Shown: positions 17,597-26,822, numbered from the stretch's first letter. The stretch: DNA of 64,000 nt from Pseudanabaena sp. UWO311 (GCF_006937785.1 NZ_SJEE01000017.1:47593-111592); one strand, 5' to 3'. A program made the numbers and translations. The notes: generated from the sequence alone by a model not told the origin.

Positions 17597-18877
17597 TCAC
17601 ATGAGATGACGCATTATCATTCTCAGTAAGTCAGCTTGGACGAAGGGTTTAGCCAAATAATCTGTAGCCCCAGCAAGTCTTGCGCGGGCTCGATCAATTA
17701 ATCCTTTATTGCCTGTTACCATTACAATCGGAATATCTTTTAAAATTGAAGATTTACGGATTAGAGAACAAAGTTGGTAACCATCAACATTTGGCATTCC
17801 AATATCTAGCAAGATTAAATCGGGACGGATAGAAGTGATTTTCATCAAGGCTTTCATCGAGTCTTGAATGAGCGTAACTTGAAAATCCTGATTTCCTAAA
17901 TAGCTGCTGATGATACTAAGCATCGACTCACTATCATCAATACAAACAATCTTCCATGTTTTGACTGGTTGCTGAGAAGTAATTTGCGAAATATCGTCAT
18001 CACCTCCTTCTTCTTCTTTAGTATCTGCCTCCAAAAGTTGTTCATTTTTTTTGCTTCCCTCTTTAAGAGTAGGATCATAAGTCCGTGGCAACTGATTAAA
18101 AGGAATCAAAGGTTCTTTTAAAGAGATCGCTCCTTCTCTAATTAATGGACTAAGCTGCTTAGCGATCGCCAAAGCATCTTTGCCTAGTAATGCACCTAGC
18201 TGACAAAAGTTAAAACCTCTTAGAATAAGACCGAGTCTCTGGACAGTCTCGGCTGACATGCGCTTTGTGGCGACCGTCGGACTGACTAAATATGGGCATT
18301 GATAGGGAGAATAAATTGTGGGGCCGAGGCTATACCAAGCTTGTAATCTTTGTTCGACAACTTCTAAAGTTCGATCAATTGGCAAACTACAGTAAGTCTC
18401 CTTTAACAAGTGCTCATAAAAAGTGTGACTCAAGTCGTTGCTAGGCAGACATAAAAAAGTCTCAATCACCTCTTGAATGATTCGAGCGATTAGTTTACCC
18501 GCAATTATTTTAGTCAAATAATTTTCACCAACTAGCCATCGGATGGCTGGGTATTCAGTGCATAGGGTTTCACTCGTAACTTTGTACTTGGCAGTCTCAG
18601 GGGATAAATCATCGAACATCAAGCGGAGTTGCGATCGCAATTTGTCATTCAATGTAGGTACTTCTCGACTTAGCCCGCGCAAATGCCGTTCTACTCTTTC
18701 AAAGCTTTCTAATGAATGCGATGCATATACCAGTTTCCCTTTTTCGACATAGAATGCCCAGCGAATCTGATCATGAAAAACGTACATACATCCATCTTTA
18801 CTGGATACTAGACTTCTCAAGACTTCTCTAGCAGACTGTTTTTGATCTTTAATCATATCAATAGTGGTACATACCAT
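17597..18877 (-). CDS. PatA/PilG-type response regulator, copy 2
   Basis: A 426-residue protein. The N-terminal half is the PatA-type effector domain (VLRSLVSSKDGCMYVFHDQIRW... KLVYASHSLESFERVERHLR), a middle helical region contains LGLILRGFNFCQLGALLGKDALAIAK, and a C-terminal receiver carries VCIDDSESML, the acceptor Asp in LILLDIGMPNVDGYQLC and Lys in YLAKPF. PilG of Synechocystis has this layout and is needed for pilus-based motility; PatA of Anabaena affects heterocyst pattern. It is a tandem paralogue of the gene at 19221-20513. Confidence 0.9.
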   Translation of the reverse strand: MVCTTIDMIKDQKQSAREVLRSLVSSKDGCMYVFHDQIRWAFYVEKGKLVYASHSLESFERVERHLRGLSREVPTLNDKLRSQLRLMFDDLSPETAKYKVTSETLCTEYPAIRWLVGENYLTKIIAGKLIARIIQEVIETFLCLPSNDLSHTFYEHLLKETYCSLPIDRTLEVVEQRLQAWYSLGPTIYSPYQCPYLVSPTVATKRMSAETVQRLGLILRGFNFCQLGALLGKDALAIAKQLSPLIREGAISLKEPLIPFNQLPRTYDPTLKEGSKKNEQLLEADTKEEEGGDDDISQITSQQPVKTWKIVCIDDSESMLSIISSYLGNQDFQVTLIQDSMKALMKITSIRPDLILLDIGMPNVDGYQLCSLIRKSSILKDIPIVMVTGNKGLIDRARARLAGATDYLAKPFVQADLLRMIMRHLM

Positions 18878-19061
18878 GATTTACCCCATCAGCAAAACTA
18901 CAAATATGTAGGATTAATTTCTAAGCCCCCCACCAAAAGTAAACTCAATGTTTTTGCAATAAATGCATTTTACAATAATTCATTATATTAAATCATAAAC
19001 TATTATTTATTTTTCTAAATATTAAGCTCAACTACCTGTGACTCATATTTAACAACAATTC

Positions 19062-19168
19062 CCGAAAGTGCAACGACACTTTCAGGAATTAAAAAACAAA
19101 CCCAGTAAGTGATTCCAAAAAATAAAATGACGTTGTCATTTTATTTTTTGGAATCACTTACTGGGTTT
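19062..19168. repeat. Two inverted repeats between the PatA/PilG paralogues
   Basis: This 344-base gap (18878-19220) holds a short stem at about 19062-19083 (GAAAGTG..CACTTTC) and a very long perfect one. Arms of 34 bp (19098-19131 and 19135-19168) surround the triloop GTT. The long stem lies about 50 bases downstream of the 19221 gene stop on the minus strand and probably terminates it, giving the downstream cluster its own promoter in the AT-rich 18900-19060 region. Confidence 0.7.
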
Positions 19169-19220
19169 CATAGTTGTGGATAGTTGTTTATTCACTATTT
19201 TGAAGGTCTCTACACGAGAT

Positions 19221-20513
19221 CTACATGAGATGACGCATAACCATCTTCAACAAATCAGCTTGATTAAATGGCTTGGTTAGATAATCTGTTGCTCCCGCTA
19301 TGTTTGCCCGTGCACGGTTAATCAAGCCCTTATTTGCTGTCACCATGACAATTGGTATATATTTGAAATTGGAAGATTTACGAATTAAAGAACAGAGTTG
19401 ATAGCCATCAACATTTGGCATTCCAATATCCAGTAAGATTAAATCAGGACAGATAGAATTAATCTTCATTAAAGCTTTCATAGAGTCTTGAATGAGCGTA
19501 ATTTGAAAATCTTCATTTCCTAAATAGCTACTAATAATTCCAAGCATCGATTCACTATCATCGATACAAACAATCTTTGATGTTTTGACAGATTGTCTTA
19601 AAACAATTTTACTAATACTGGAGATATTATCAGTATTGGCTTTTTCTTCTATAGCAAAGGTTTCTGCAAGTTTCTCAATATTATCGTGCTCTTTGGCGGG
19701 GGCTAGATAATAGGTGCGCGGCAACATATTTAAAGGAGCCAAAGGTTCTCTTAACAGGATTGAGCCATCACTAATTAGTGGAACGAGATGCTTGGCGATC
19801 GCAAGTGGATCTTTGCCTAGTAATGCCCCTAACTGACAGAAGTTAAACCCACGTAAAATTCTTCCAAGCCGCTGTACAGTTTCAGTGGACATGCGCTTTT
19901 CAGCAGTTTTCTGGCTGACTAAGTATGGGCATTGGTAGGGAGAGCAAATTGCGGGACCAAGCTTGTACCATTCTTGAAGTCTTTGTGTAACTATTTCTAA
20001 AATCAGATCAATTGATAGATTGCAATATGTCTCCTTCAAGAAATGCTCATAATACATGCCACCGAACTTTCCATCTTGCAATCCTAGGAATGCTTCAATA
20101 ACTTCTTGGATAATCCGTGCAACTAATTTGCTTGCCATAGTCTTCGGGAGATAGTTTTCATTAACTAGCCACAAAATTGCAAGGTATTCAACACAGAGAA
20201 TTTCGCTAGTAACTTTGTACTTAGCATTATCTGGAGAAGGATCATCAAACATCAGCCGAAGCTCTGATCTCATTTTGTCATTGAGTGCTGGAACTTCTCG
20301 ACTTAACATCCGCAGATGTCGTTCTAATCTTTCAAAACTATCTAATGAGTGCGAAGCATAGACCAATTTGCCTCGCTCAATATAAAAAGACCAACGAATG
20401 CGATCGCGGATGACATAAACACATCCATCTCTACTTAACTCTAAACTCTTCAGGAGTTCTCTAGCTGTCTCTTTTTGCTCTTTACTTACACTTGTACTAA
20501 TGTCAGCGTACAT
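19221..20513 (-). CDS. PatA/PilG-type response regulator, copy 1
   Basis: A regulator of about 430 residues with the same layout as its neighbour: effector domain with GCVYVIRDRIRWSFYIERGKL, helical middle with GRILRGFNFCQLGALLGKDPL, and a receiver with IVCIDDSESMLGIISSYLGN and acceptor Asp in LILLDIGMPNVDGYQLC. ATG 20513 is preferred over the in-frame TTG at 20528 because it brings the N-terminus level with the paralogue. Long identical blocks show a recent tandem duplication. It is probably the first gene of the minus-strand chemosensory cluster. Confidence 0.9.
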   Translation of the reverse strand: MYADISTSVSKEQKETARELLKSLELSRDGCVYVIRDRIRWSFYIERGKLVYASHSLDSFERLERHLRMLSREVPALNDKMRSELRLMFDDPSPDNAKYKVTSEILCVEYLAILWLVNENYLPKTMASKLVARIIQEVIEAFLGLQDGKFGGMYYEHFLKETYCNLSIDLILEIVTQRLQEWYKLGPAICSPYQCPYLVSQKTAEKRMSTETVQRLGRILRGFNFCQLGALLGKDPLAIAKHLVPLISDGSILLREPLAPLNMLPRTYYLAPAKEHDNIEKLAETFAIEEKANTDNISSISKIVLRQSVKTSKIVCIDDSESMLGIISSYLGNEDFQITLIQDSMKALMKINSICPDLILLDIGMPNVDGYQLCSLIRKSSNFKYIPIVMVTANKGLINRARANIAGATDYLTKPFNQADLLKMVMRHLM

Positions 20514-20765
20514 CTGAATTATTCCCAATTGCTAAGTCTGAATTTGATTCTCTCCTTATTTAGAAATTTCTTCGGCTGTATTTAGAAATTTTCTATTGTT
20601 TAACTAAAGTTCTCCCAATTCCCTGAGATACTCATTAAACCATAATCTCATCACAAACAAAATACTTATAGTTTAAAGACATTTTAACGAGGTTGTAAGG
20701 TTGTCAATGATTCCCCAATAATGCAAACAAAGTCATTGATCTGACTCAAAAACATCTTATGCTGA

Positions 20766-20854
20766 AGCAATCCTAAATAGTTTATGGAAGAGTGCATCCA
20801 AAGAATGCACTCTTCCATAAACGTAATATACATAGATAATAATTTAGGATTGCT
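20766..20854. repeat. MITE-like element with nested hairpin
   Basis: An 89-bp element with perfect 13-bp outer inverted repeats (20766-20778 and 20842-20854, AGCAATCCTAAAT / ATTTAGGATTGCT). Inside is a perfect 17-bp stem (20781-20797 with 20805-20821) with the tip AGTGCAT. It occupies the 375-base gap between two divergent genes (20514-20888); the rest is AT-rich promoter-like sequence with no further gene. Confidence 0.6.
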
Positions 20855-20888
20855 ATAATACAAAATCCCCGAAAATAGTCTTAAAACT

Positions 20889-21728
20889 GTGTCGCTTTTT
20901 TTATCGAAACTTTTGCCGCTGTTTTTTTATCCGCTTGGGTTATCGAGTGTATTAATTACGATCGCCTTAGTGATTTTATTATGGCGATCTAAGCGATCGC
21001 GCAATCCGAGTAACTCTAGTAAACTAATCAGCTTATTTAAAAAAAATCGTTTTGCCTCAACCCTAATAGGGCTCGCACTAGTAATTTTATTTCTAAGCAG
21101 CAATGAAATTTTTTCTAAGTGGTTAGTGCGATCGTTGGAATGGCAATATTTACCGAACGGTGATATCCCCAAAGCTGAAGCAATCGTGGTTTTGGGTGGT
21201 GGTACAAGACCACGCATAGCACCGCGACCTTGGTATGAGGTCAATGAAGCTGGCGATCGCATTTTGTATGGCTCGTGGCTCTATAAGCAGGACAAAGCAC
21301 CCTTAGTAATCGTCACTGGCGGTCGAGCCGAATGGCTAGGTGATGGCGGAAATCCTGAGTCTGAGGATATGGCTGCGATCGCCGAATTTATGGGTGTGCC
21401 CTCTAGTGCCATTATCCAAGAATCGCAATCTTTTAATACCCGCGATAACGCGATTAATACAAAGGCAATCCTTACTAAAAAGGGGCTCAATAAAATATTG
21501 TTAGTAACATCTGCACTGCATATGCCCCGCTCAATGGAAATATTTCGGAAAGTCGGTGTTGAGGCTATAGCTGCACCAACTGACTTTTTGTCGGTACAAA
21601 ATGAGAACAATAAAGGTTTCGCTTTATTGCTGGAGTTCTTGCCTAGTGTGGATGCGCTCAGAAACACTACCAATGCGATCAAGGAGTACATTGGCTTACT
21701 GGTTTATCAATTAGCAGGATGGGCTTAG
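20889..21728 (+). CDS. YdcF-family (DUF218) membrane-anchored protein
   Basis: A 279-residue protein starting at GTG. Two N-terminal hydrophobic segments (about 5-33 and 53-71) precede a DUF218 domain with AIVVLGGGTRPR, LVIVTGGRAEW, ESQSFNTRDNA and LLVTSALHMPRSMEIFRKVG. These are the conserved acidic/glycine and SxxxHxxR-like motifs of the YdcF/SanA/ElyC group, which is linked to envelope and lipid-carrier metabolism. The exact substrate is unknown. It precedes another envelope-type gene on the same strand but is separated by two hairpins. Confidence 0.87.
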   Translation: MSLFLSKLLPLFFYPLGLSSVLITIALVILLWRSKRSRNPSNSSKLISLFKKNRFASTLIGLALVILFLSSNEIFSKWLVRSLEWQYLPNGDIPKAEAIVVLGGGTRPRIAPRPWYEVNEAGDRILYGSWLYKQDKAPLVIVTGGRAEWLGDGGNPESEDMAAIAEFMGVPSSAIIQESQSFNTRDNAINTKAILTKKGLNKILLVTSALHMPRSMEIFRKVGVEAIAAPTDFLSVQNENNKGFALLLEFLPSVDALRNTTNAIKEYIGLLVYQLAGWA

Positions 21729-21730
21729 TC

Positions 21731-21811
21731 CCCAAAGGAAATGCGGCGCGAAGCGCCGCATTTCCTTTGGGCGTGGAGAAGTTAAAAGTGCTGCTTCGCA
21801 GCACTTTTAAC
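21731..21811. terminator. Two back-to-back terminator hairpins
   Basis: Stem 1 has perfect 19-bp arms (21731-21749, 21753-21771) with loop GAA. Stem 2 has perfect 14-bp arms (21781-21794, 21798-21811) with loop TTC. Both follow the YdcF stop within 85 bases and show the GC-NNN-GC tip. Confidence 0.78.
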
Positions 21812-21929
21812 AAAAACTTGGGTTTTGAATTCAACGTAATAAATACCACCATTTACCGTAGGTACTTGTGCACATGATGGCTCTCTGATTAAATAGGCGC
21901 TAGTAATATCACAAAATTTATAAATCTTT

Positions 21930-23798
21930 ATGAGCAGGGGCAACGGCAAAAATAGCAGCAGCATGAACACGATTTGGATCGTGCTGGGATTAGCTGCCCT
22001 CGGTACTGGCATGGGTGCAGCGATCGCCACAAGATTGGTCACCCGAACATCCTCTACGGAGATAGCCACAGCCACTGATGAATCAGCTTTAAACCCTGCT
22101 AATCCTGTCGCAAGTAATGACTCGAGAGCTTTTTGTCAATACAATGCTTTAGAGTCGGTGACGGCTTCTCTCTATCAGGTCAGATCGATCAATGCGATCG
22201 CCAATGACCCATTACCAGTTTTATCAAGTCTGAGCAGCAGTATTAATGCTGAGCTGATCGCTAGTTTTACCCCTGCTCCATTTCCCTCGATCAGCGATCG
22301 CGCCCGTGCTGCAAAAATCCCGATCATCATGTATCACGACATCACAGCGGTAAAAGATGTCGATTGGGATGTCACACCTGAAGATCTCGAAAAACATTTT
22401 CAAACGCTCCAAGAGGGTGGATATACACCAATTACAATGGATCGCATGGTTAACCATCTGCGTACAGGTGCGCAATTGCCAGAAAAGCCTGTATTGCTCA
22501 CCTTCGATGACAACTATCTCGGACAATACAAATATGCATTTCCATTGCTAAAAAAATATAACTATCCTGCCGTATGGTCTGTTCATACTCGCTTTGTCGG
22601 CACAGGTGGGAAAAAACCTAAAGCTACATGGGATCAACTTCGAGAAATGCAAAAAAGTGGTTTGATCACCGTTGCTTCCCATACAGTCAATCACTTAAAC
22701 ATGAAGAACTTGAGCGATCCTGAAATTGAACGGGAAGTATTGGAATCGAAAAAAGTACTTGAAAAAGAATTAGGAATTCCTATAGATTACTTCACTTATC
22801 CTGAAGGAGAATTTACGGAACGAGCTAAGGAAAAAGTTAAGGATGTTGGTTATAAAGCCGCACTTTCAATGAGCCTTGATCCCCGTCAAGAGCGATCTGC
22901 GAATGAGTCAGAGGATTTACTATCGATTATGCGTTTTGGGCAATCACGTTTTAGTGAAGCGATCGAACAAGCTTCTGGAGGAACTTCGGCAAGTCAAGTT
23001 TCACTTTTGCCAACAGTAAACAATGGCGTAATCGATTTTACTACTCCTGTTGAGAAGCGCAAAGTTACTATTGATGGATTGCCACTTACCCTAGTACATG
23101 GTGGACGTGCTGTCACAACTCATGCTGATAAACGCGCTCAGGTTGCAGAGATTCTTGCCATGACTCCCAATGCGATCGCGGCGGTTGATGGTGGCTTTTT
23201 CTCCCTTGAACGTATTGATGGCAATACGATGATTGGCCCCGTGATGAGTCAGTTTTCCAGCTATGCAGGAGTTTTTAACACTGGTAATAAAGGCGAAAAT
23301 CCCCTTCTCAATGGTCGCCCTCTAGTTTTGATTAGCCCTACAACAGTTAAATTTATTCCCTTTAATGCAGCTAAGCATATTTCTTTAGAAGCTGTAAGAG
23401 CGGAATTGCCTGATGTCACGGATGCCTTTGTTGCCGCAGGTTGGCTAGTCCGCGATGGTAAACCACAATCAGCAGAATCCTTCGGGAAGCTTTATGGATT
23501 TGATGCAAGTCGCGATCGCGCTTTTTGGGGGATTGATCGTTCTGGAAGACCGACTATTGGCGTAACTATGGAAATGATTGATTCTGTCGGTTTAGGAAAA
23601 ATCTTGGCGAAAGCTGGATTGCGAGATGTAGTTATGCTTGACTCTGGCGCAAGTGCAGCGCTTGCCTATCGCGGTAAATCAGTTATGGCTTATGAACCTC
23701 GTCCTGTGCCTCATATTGTGGCACTTTTACCGCCCGATCCTGCTCCTGTGGAAACCGCCGAGAAACCAAATTGTCCAGTCAGTTTAAATCGCTTTTGA
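21930..23798 (+). CDS. Polysaccharide deacetylase fused to a phosphodiester-glycosidase domain
   Basis: A 622-residue protein with an N-terminal hydrophobic anchor or signal (about 10-32). Next is a NodB-type deacetylase domain (about 125-300). It shows the catalytic MYHDI, TFDDNY and SHTVNH motifs and YPEGEF. The C-terminal half (about 370-600) resembles the NAGPA/DUF2233 phosphodiester glycosidase fold: TLVHGGRAVTTH, AAVDGGFFSL, GVTMEMID and MLDSGASAALAYRG. It probably acts on N-acetylated surface glycan outside the cytoplasm. The 118-base gap upstream holds no further gene. Confidence 0.88.
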   Translation: MSRGNGKNSSSMNTIWIVLGLAALGTGMGAAIATRLVTRTSSTEIATATDESALNPANPVASNDSRAFCQYNALESVTASLYQVRSINAIANDPLPVLSSLSSSINAELIASFTPAPFPSISDRARAAKIPIIMYHDITAVKDVDWDVTPEDLEKHFQTLQEGGYTPITMDRMVNHLRTGAQLPEKPVLLTFDDNYLGQYKYAFPLLKKYNYPAVWSVHTRFVGTGGKKPKATWDQLREMQKSGLITVASHTVNHLNMKNLSDPEIEREVLESKKVLEKELGIPIDYFTYPEGEFTERAKEKVKDVGYKAALSMSLDPRQERSANESEDLLSIMRFGQSRFSEAIEQASGGTSASQVSLLPTVNNGVIDFTTPVEKRKVTIDGLPLTLVHGGRAVTTHADKRAQVAEILAMTPNAIAAVDGGFFSLERIDGNTMIGPVMSQFSSYAGVFNTGNKGENPLLNGRPLVLISPTTVKFIPFNAAKHISLEAVRAELPDVTDAFVAAGWLVRDGKPQSAESFGKLYGFDASRDRAFWGIDRSGRPTIGVTMEMIDSVGLGKILAKAGLRDVVMLDSGASAALAYRGKSVMAYEPRPVPHIVALLPPDPAPVETAEKPNCPVSLNRF

Positions 23799-23827
23799 GA
23801 TTTCGGACAATTCTCAAGAGAGCTTTA

Positions 23828-23868
23828 GAATAGCAGGCATTTTACCTACGATAAAATGCCTGCTATTC
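23828..23868 (+). terminator. Terminator after the deacetylase fusion gene
   Basis: Perfect 17-bp arms (23828-23844 and 23852-23868) with a 7-base loop, 30 bases after the stop codon. Confidence 0.7.
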
Positions 23869-23900
23869 AACCTAGATGCAGTTCGCAATCAAGTTGTGAC

Positions 23901-24034
23901 AGCCCCATAATACCAAATCAAAAAATGGCTATGCCATTTTTTGATTTAAAAGCTCTTACTGGTTTTGGTTTTCAGTTCACGAAAGTGTGACAACACTTTC
24001 GTGAATTAGTATAAAACATAAATCCTATGGGGCT
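23901..24034. repeat. Composite inverted-repeat element
   Basis: Outer 9-bp inverted repeats (23901-23909 and 24026-24034, AGCCCCATA / TATGGGGCT) enclose two perfect stems: 15-bp arms at 23915-23947 and 13-bp arms at 23976-24005. The core AAAGTGTGACAACACTT recurs at 25750 and, changed, at 19064. This fills most of the 403-base gap before the polyphosphate enzyme; 24035-24201 shows nothing else recognisable. Confidence 0.55.
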
Positions 24035-24201
24035 TAATGAACAACAGTTACGATTTATATCATTCAATCTTTCTATTCCCAAATCTCACGCACAATTAAA
24101 GTGAGTGGGTCTATCAACTTCCTCTAAATAACAGCAGCGATGGCTCACGTCTGATTGCTATAGAGTTTTTTGGTATTTGATTGAGGATTGGTACTCATTC
24201 T

Positions 24202-25668
24202 ATGTTTGAATCAGCTGAAATCGGGCATAAGCTCAATAAATTAGAGTATGAAGCTCAAGAGCCTTCTCTGCGTATTCAACTCTTAGAAGTTCAGGAAGAT
24301 CTCAAAAATGCTTCCTTCCCAGTGATTATTTTGATAGGGGGAGTAGATGGTGCTGGTAAGGGAGAAACTGTTAATTTACTCCATGAGTGGATTGACCCAC
24401 ACTATCTCGAAACCCACGCTTTTGGAGCCGCATCCGATGAAGAGCGCGAGCGTCCAGAAGCTTGGAGATTTTGGCGAGTTCTCCCGCCGAAAGGACGAAT
24501 CGGTATTCTATTTGGTTCATGGTATACGCGACCAATCATCGATTGCGTCTATGGCAAGACAAAGGTTGGAGATCTAGCCGTGGCACTGATGCAAATCAAT
24601 GCTTTTGAGAAAGCGTTGGTGGATGATGGGGCACTGATCATTAAATTCTGGTTCCATCTCAGTAAAAAAGCACAATCTGAGCGCCTAAAATCGCTGATGA
24701 AAAATCCTGATACCCGCTGGCGAGTTACCGATTTGGATTGGCAACACTTCAAGCTTTACGATAAGTTTCGGCGCACTTCAGAACGAGCCATTCGCACCAC
24801 AAGTACAGGTGAAGCTCCTTGGATTATCATTGAGGGAGCGGATAGGAGATATCGAAGCATTACAGTAGGGAAATATATCCTCGACTTAGTGTCTAAACGT
24901 ATTGCCATAGACAATGCGAAGGCTATTAAAATAGCTCCATCTCCAGTTCAAACTAATAACTCCTTCACAATCCTAGACACTCTCAATCTAAAGCAAAGCC
25001 TGAGTGAAGAGGACTACAAGAGATTGCTGGAAAAATACCAAGGTCGTCTAAATTTACTATTCCGTCAAGGGAAGTCTTTGGGTCAATCAGTGATCCTTGT
25101 TTTTGAGGGATGGGATGCCGCAGGCAAAGGAGGACTAATCCGCCGTGTTACTTCAGCACTAGATGCGCGTGACTATCAGGTAATTCCTATCGCAGCGCCG
25201 ACGGACGAAGAGCGATCGCATCATTATCTGTGGCGATTTTGGCGACATCTGCCACGATCGGGTCGGGTCACTATTTTTGATCGTAGTTGGTATGGAAGAG
25301 TTCTTGTAGAGAGAGTTGAGGGTTTTGCCTCAGAAGCAGAATGGATGCGAGCCTATAATGAAATCGTCAACTTTGAGCAACAACTTCATGAACATGGCAC
25401 TTTACTGCTCAAGTTTTGGATTCATATTGATCCTGATGAGCAATTGCGCCGCTTCCAATTAAGGCAAGCAACTCCATATAAGCACTATAAAATCACTGAT
25501 GAAGATTTTCGCAACCGAGCCAAATGGAATGAATATGAACTAGCTGCTAACGATATGATCGAGCGTACAAGCACTGAGTTCGCGCCTTGGTACTTGATTG
25601 AAGCAAATGACAAGAAGTTTGCCCGAATCAAGGTAATGAAGACATTGTGCGATCGCCTAAAAAAATAG
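24202..25668 (+). CDS. Polyphosphate:AMP phosphotransferase (tandem PPK2 domains)
   Basis: A 488-residue class II PPK2 enzyme that transfers phosphate from polyphosphate to AMP. Two homologous kinase domains are visible. The first (about 35-225) has the Walker A GGVDGAGKGETVN but a degenerate second motif (GSWYTRPI). The second (about 270-485) has EGWDAAGKGG and an intact lid region DRSWYGRVLVERVEGF, so the C-terminal half is the likely catalytic unit. ATG 24202 gives MFESAEIGHK, the family start; the in-frame TTG at 24181 would add seven unsupported residues. It appears monocistronic. Confidence 0.93.
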   Translation: MFESAEIGHKLNKLEYEAQEPSLRIQLLEVQEDLKNASFPVIILIGGVDGAGKGETVNLLHEWIDPHYLETHAFGAASDEERERPEAWRFWRVLPPKGRIGILFGSWYTRPIIDCVYGKTKVGDLAVALMQINAFEKALVDDGALIIKFWFHLSKKAQSERLKSLMKNPDTRWRVTDLDWQHFKLYDKFRRTSERAIRTTSTGEAPWIIIEGADRRYRSITVGKYILDLVSKRIAIDNAKAIKIAPSPVQTNNSFTILDTLNLKQSLSEEDYKRLLEKYQGRLNLLFRQGKSLGQSVILVFEGWDAAGKGGLIRRVTSALDARDYQVIPIAAPTDEERSHHYLWRFWRHLPRSGRVTIFDRSWYGRVLVERVEGFASEAEWMRAYNEIVNFEQQLHEHGTLLLKFWIHIDPDEQLRRFQLRQATPYKHYKITDEDFRNRAKWNEYELAANDMIERTSTEFAPWYLIEANDKKFARIKVMKTLCDRLKK

Positions 25669-25706
25669 ATTTCCCCAAATTCGATTTACACACTTCCTAG
25701 TGAACG

Positions 25707-25770
25707 ATCAGTGGTGTGGGGCAAAGCCGCACACCACTGATTTTTAATTTGCAAAAGTGTGACAACACTT
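25707..25770. repeat. Hairpin plus AAAGTGTGACAACACTT repeat
   Basis: A stem with 12-bp perfect outer arms (25707-25718 and 25730-25741) and an AAA tip follows the polyphosphate gene by 40 bases and probably terminates it. Next to it (about 25750-25770) lies a copy of the AAAGTGTGACAACACTT motif seen at 23980. The rest of the 341-base gap to 26010 shows no gene. Confidence 0.55.
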
Positions 25771-26009
25771 CTGTAAAGTGAAAATCAAATCCTGTAAGGG
25801 TTACCAAAACACAAAAGTGTAGTCGGACTCTCAGAAATTGCTATAATTCTTTGATGATTATGACTTTTATGTACAGCGCTTTGCACTGATATAAAAGCCA
25901 GTGTTTTGGTTGACAAGGTTAATTTGGAACTTTTTTAGCCAGAATACTTTCCTACAGACTTTAACAAAGAGCCATAATCTCTAATCCTCTAAGAGGTCTG
26001 AATTGCTGT

Positions 26010-26822
26010 ATGAGACATTATTTAATACAAAGTAATTCAAACAGCAACAATCAGGACTTGATTGGCGACCATGCATCTCGACTTGACTGGAAGAGTCTGA
26101 TAGAGACAATTGCTATAAAGACTCAGCAATCTCTAGCCCTATCAACAATTTTGCAAACTACAGCAGATGCGGTGCAGCAAATATTGCGATGCGATCGCAT
26201 ATTCTTTTATCAGTTAGGTCTAGCAATTAGCAAGAGTTTAATCAGATTAATGGGTGGGAAGATTTGGGTAGAAAGCTTAGGTAATATCGGTGGAAACCCT
26301 CCTGAGGATTGGACTTCAGAATTAGCTCAAACTCAAGGCACAGCCTTTTATTTTACGGCTAACTTAAAAGTAGCTTCCGAGACTAAAACGATACCCCAAA
26401 AAACTTTAAGTAATCCCCAACTAGACGTGAAGATCGATCAATCTCAATATCAAATCCTGCTCGCAGAAGATAATCTTGTCAATCAAAAAGTAGCGGCAAT
26501 GATGCTCAAAAAGCTGGGATATATTGCTGACATTGCTAATAATGGCTTAGAAGTATTACGAATGGTAGACATGCAAGTTTATGATCTCATTCTCATGGAT
26601 ATGCAAATGCCAGAAATGGATGGAGTTACGGCAACAAAGATTATTCGCCAATCTAACCAACCGCAACCTCGGATTATTGCCGTAACAGCTAATGCTTCAG
26701 CAGAAGATCGTCAATTGTGCTTTGATGCAGGAATGAATGATTTTGTGACTAAACCCCTTCTAATTCAAGAGATTAATCGCATCATTGCAGAATATTCCGA
26801 AACTAAGTCTAAAAAAAAGTAA
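26010..26822 (+). pseudogene. Internally deleted hybrid sensor kinase (GAF remnant, HATPase end, receiver)
   Basis: This 270-residue frame begins like a GAF sensor (residues about 25-68: SALSTILQTT-type start, ILRCDRIFFYQ). At residues 68-69 it jumps straight to the last part of an HATPase domain (LGLAISKSLIRLMGGKIWVES, then GTAFYFT). A complete receiver domain follows (about 142-262), with acceptor Asp in LILMDMQMPEMDGVTA and Lys in FVTKPL. The rest of the GAF domain, the HisKA dimerisation helices with the phosphohistidine, and the ATP-binding N-box are missing. A large in-frame deletion explains this; kinase activity is impossible, but the receiver could still fold. Confidence 0.8.

Noticed and set aside
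24181..24201. Upstream TTG start for the polyphosphate enzyme
   Set aside because: Family proteins start MFESAEIGH, matching ATG 24202; the extra seven codons have no support.
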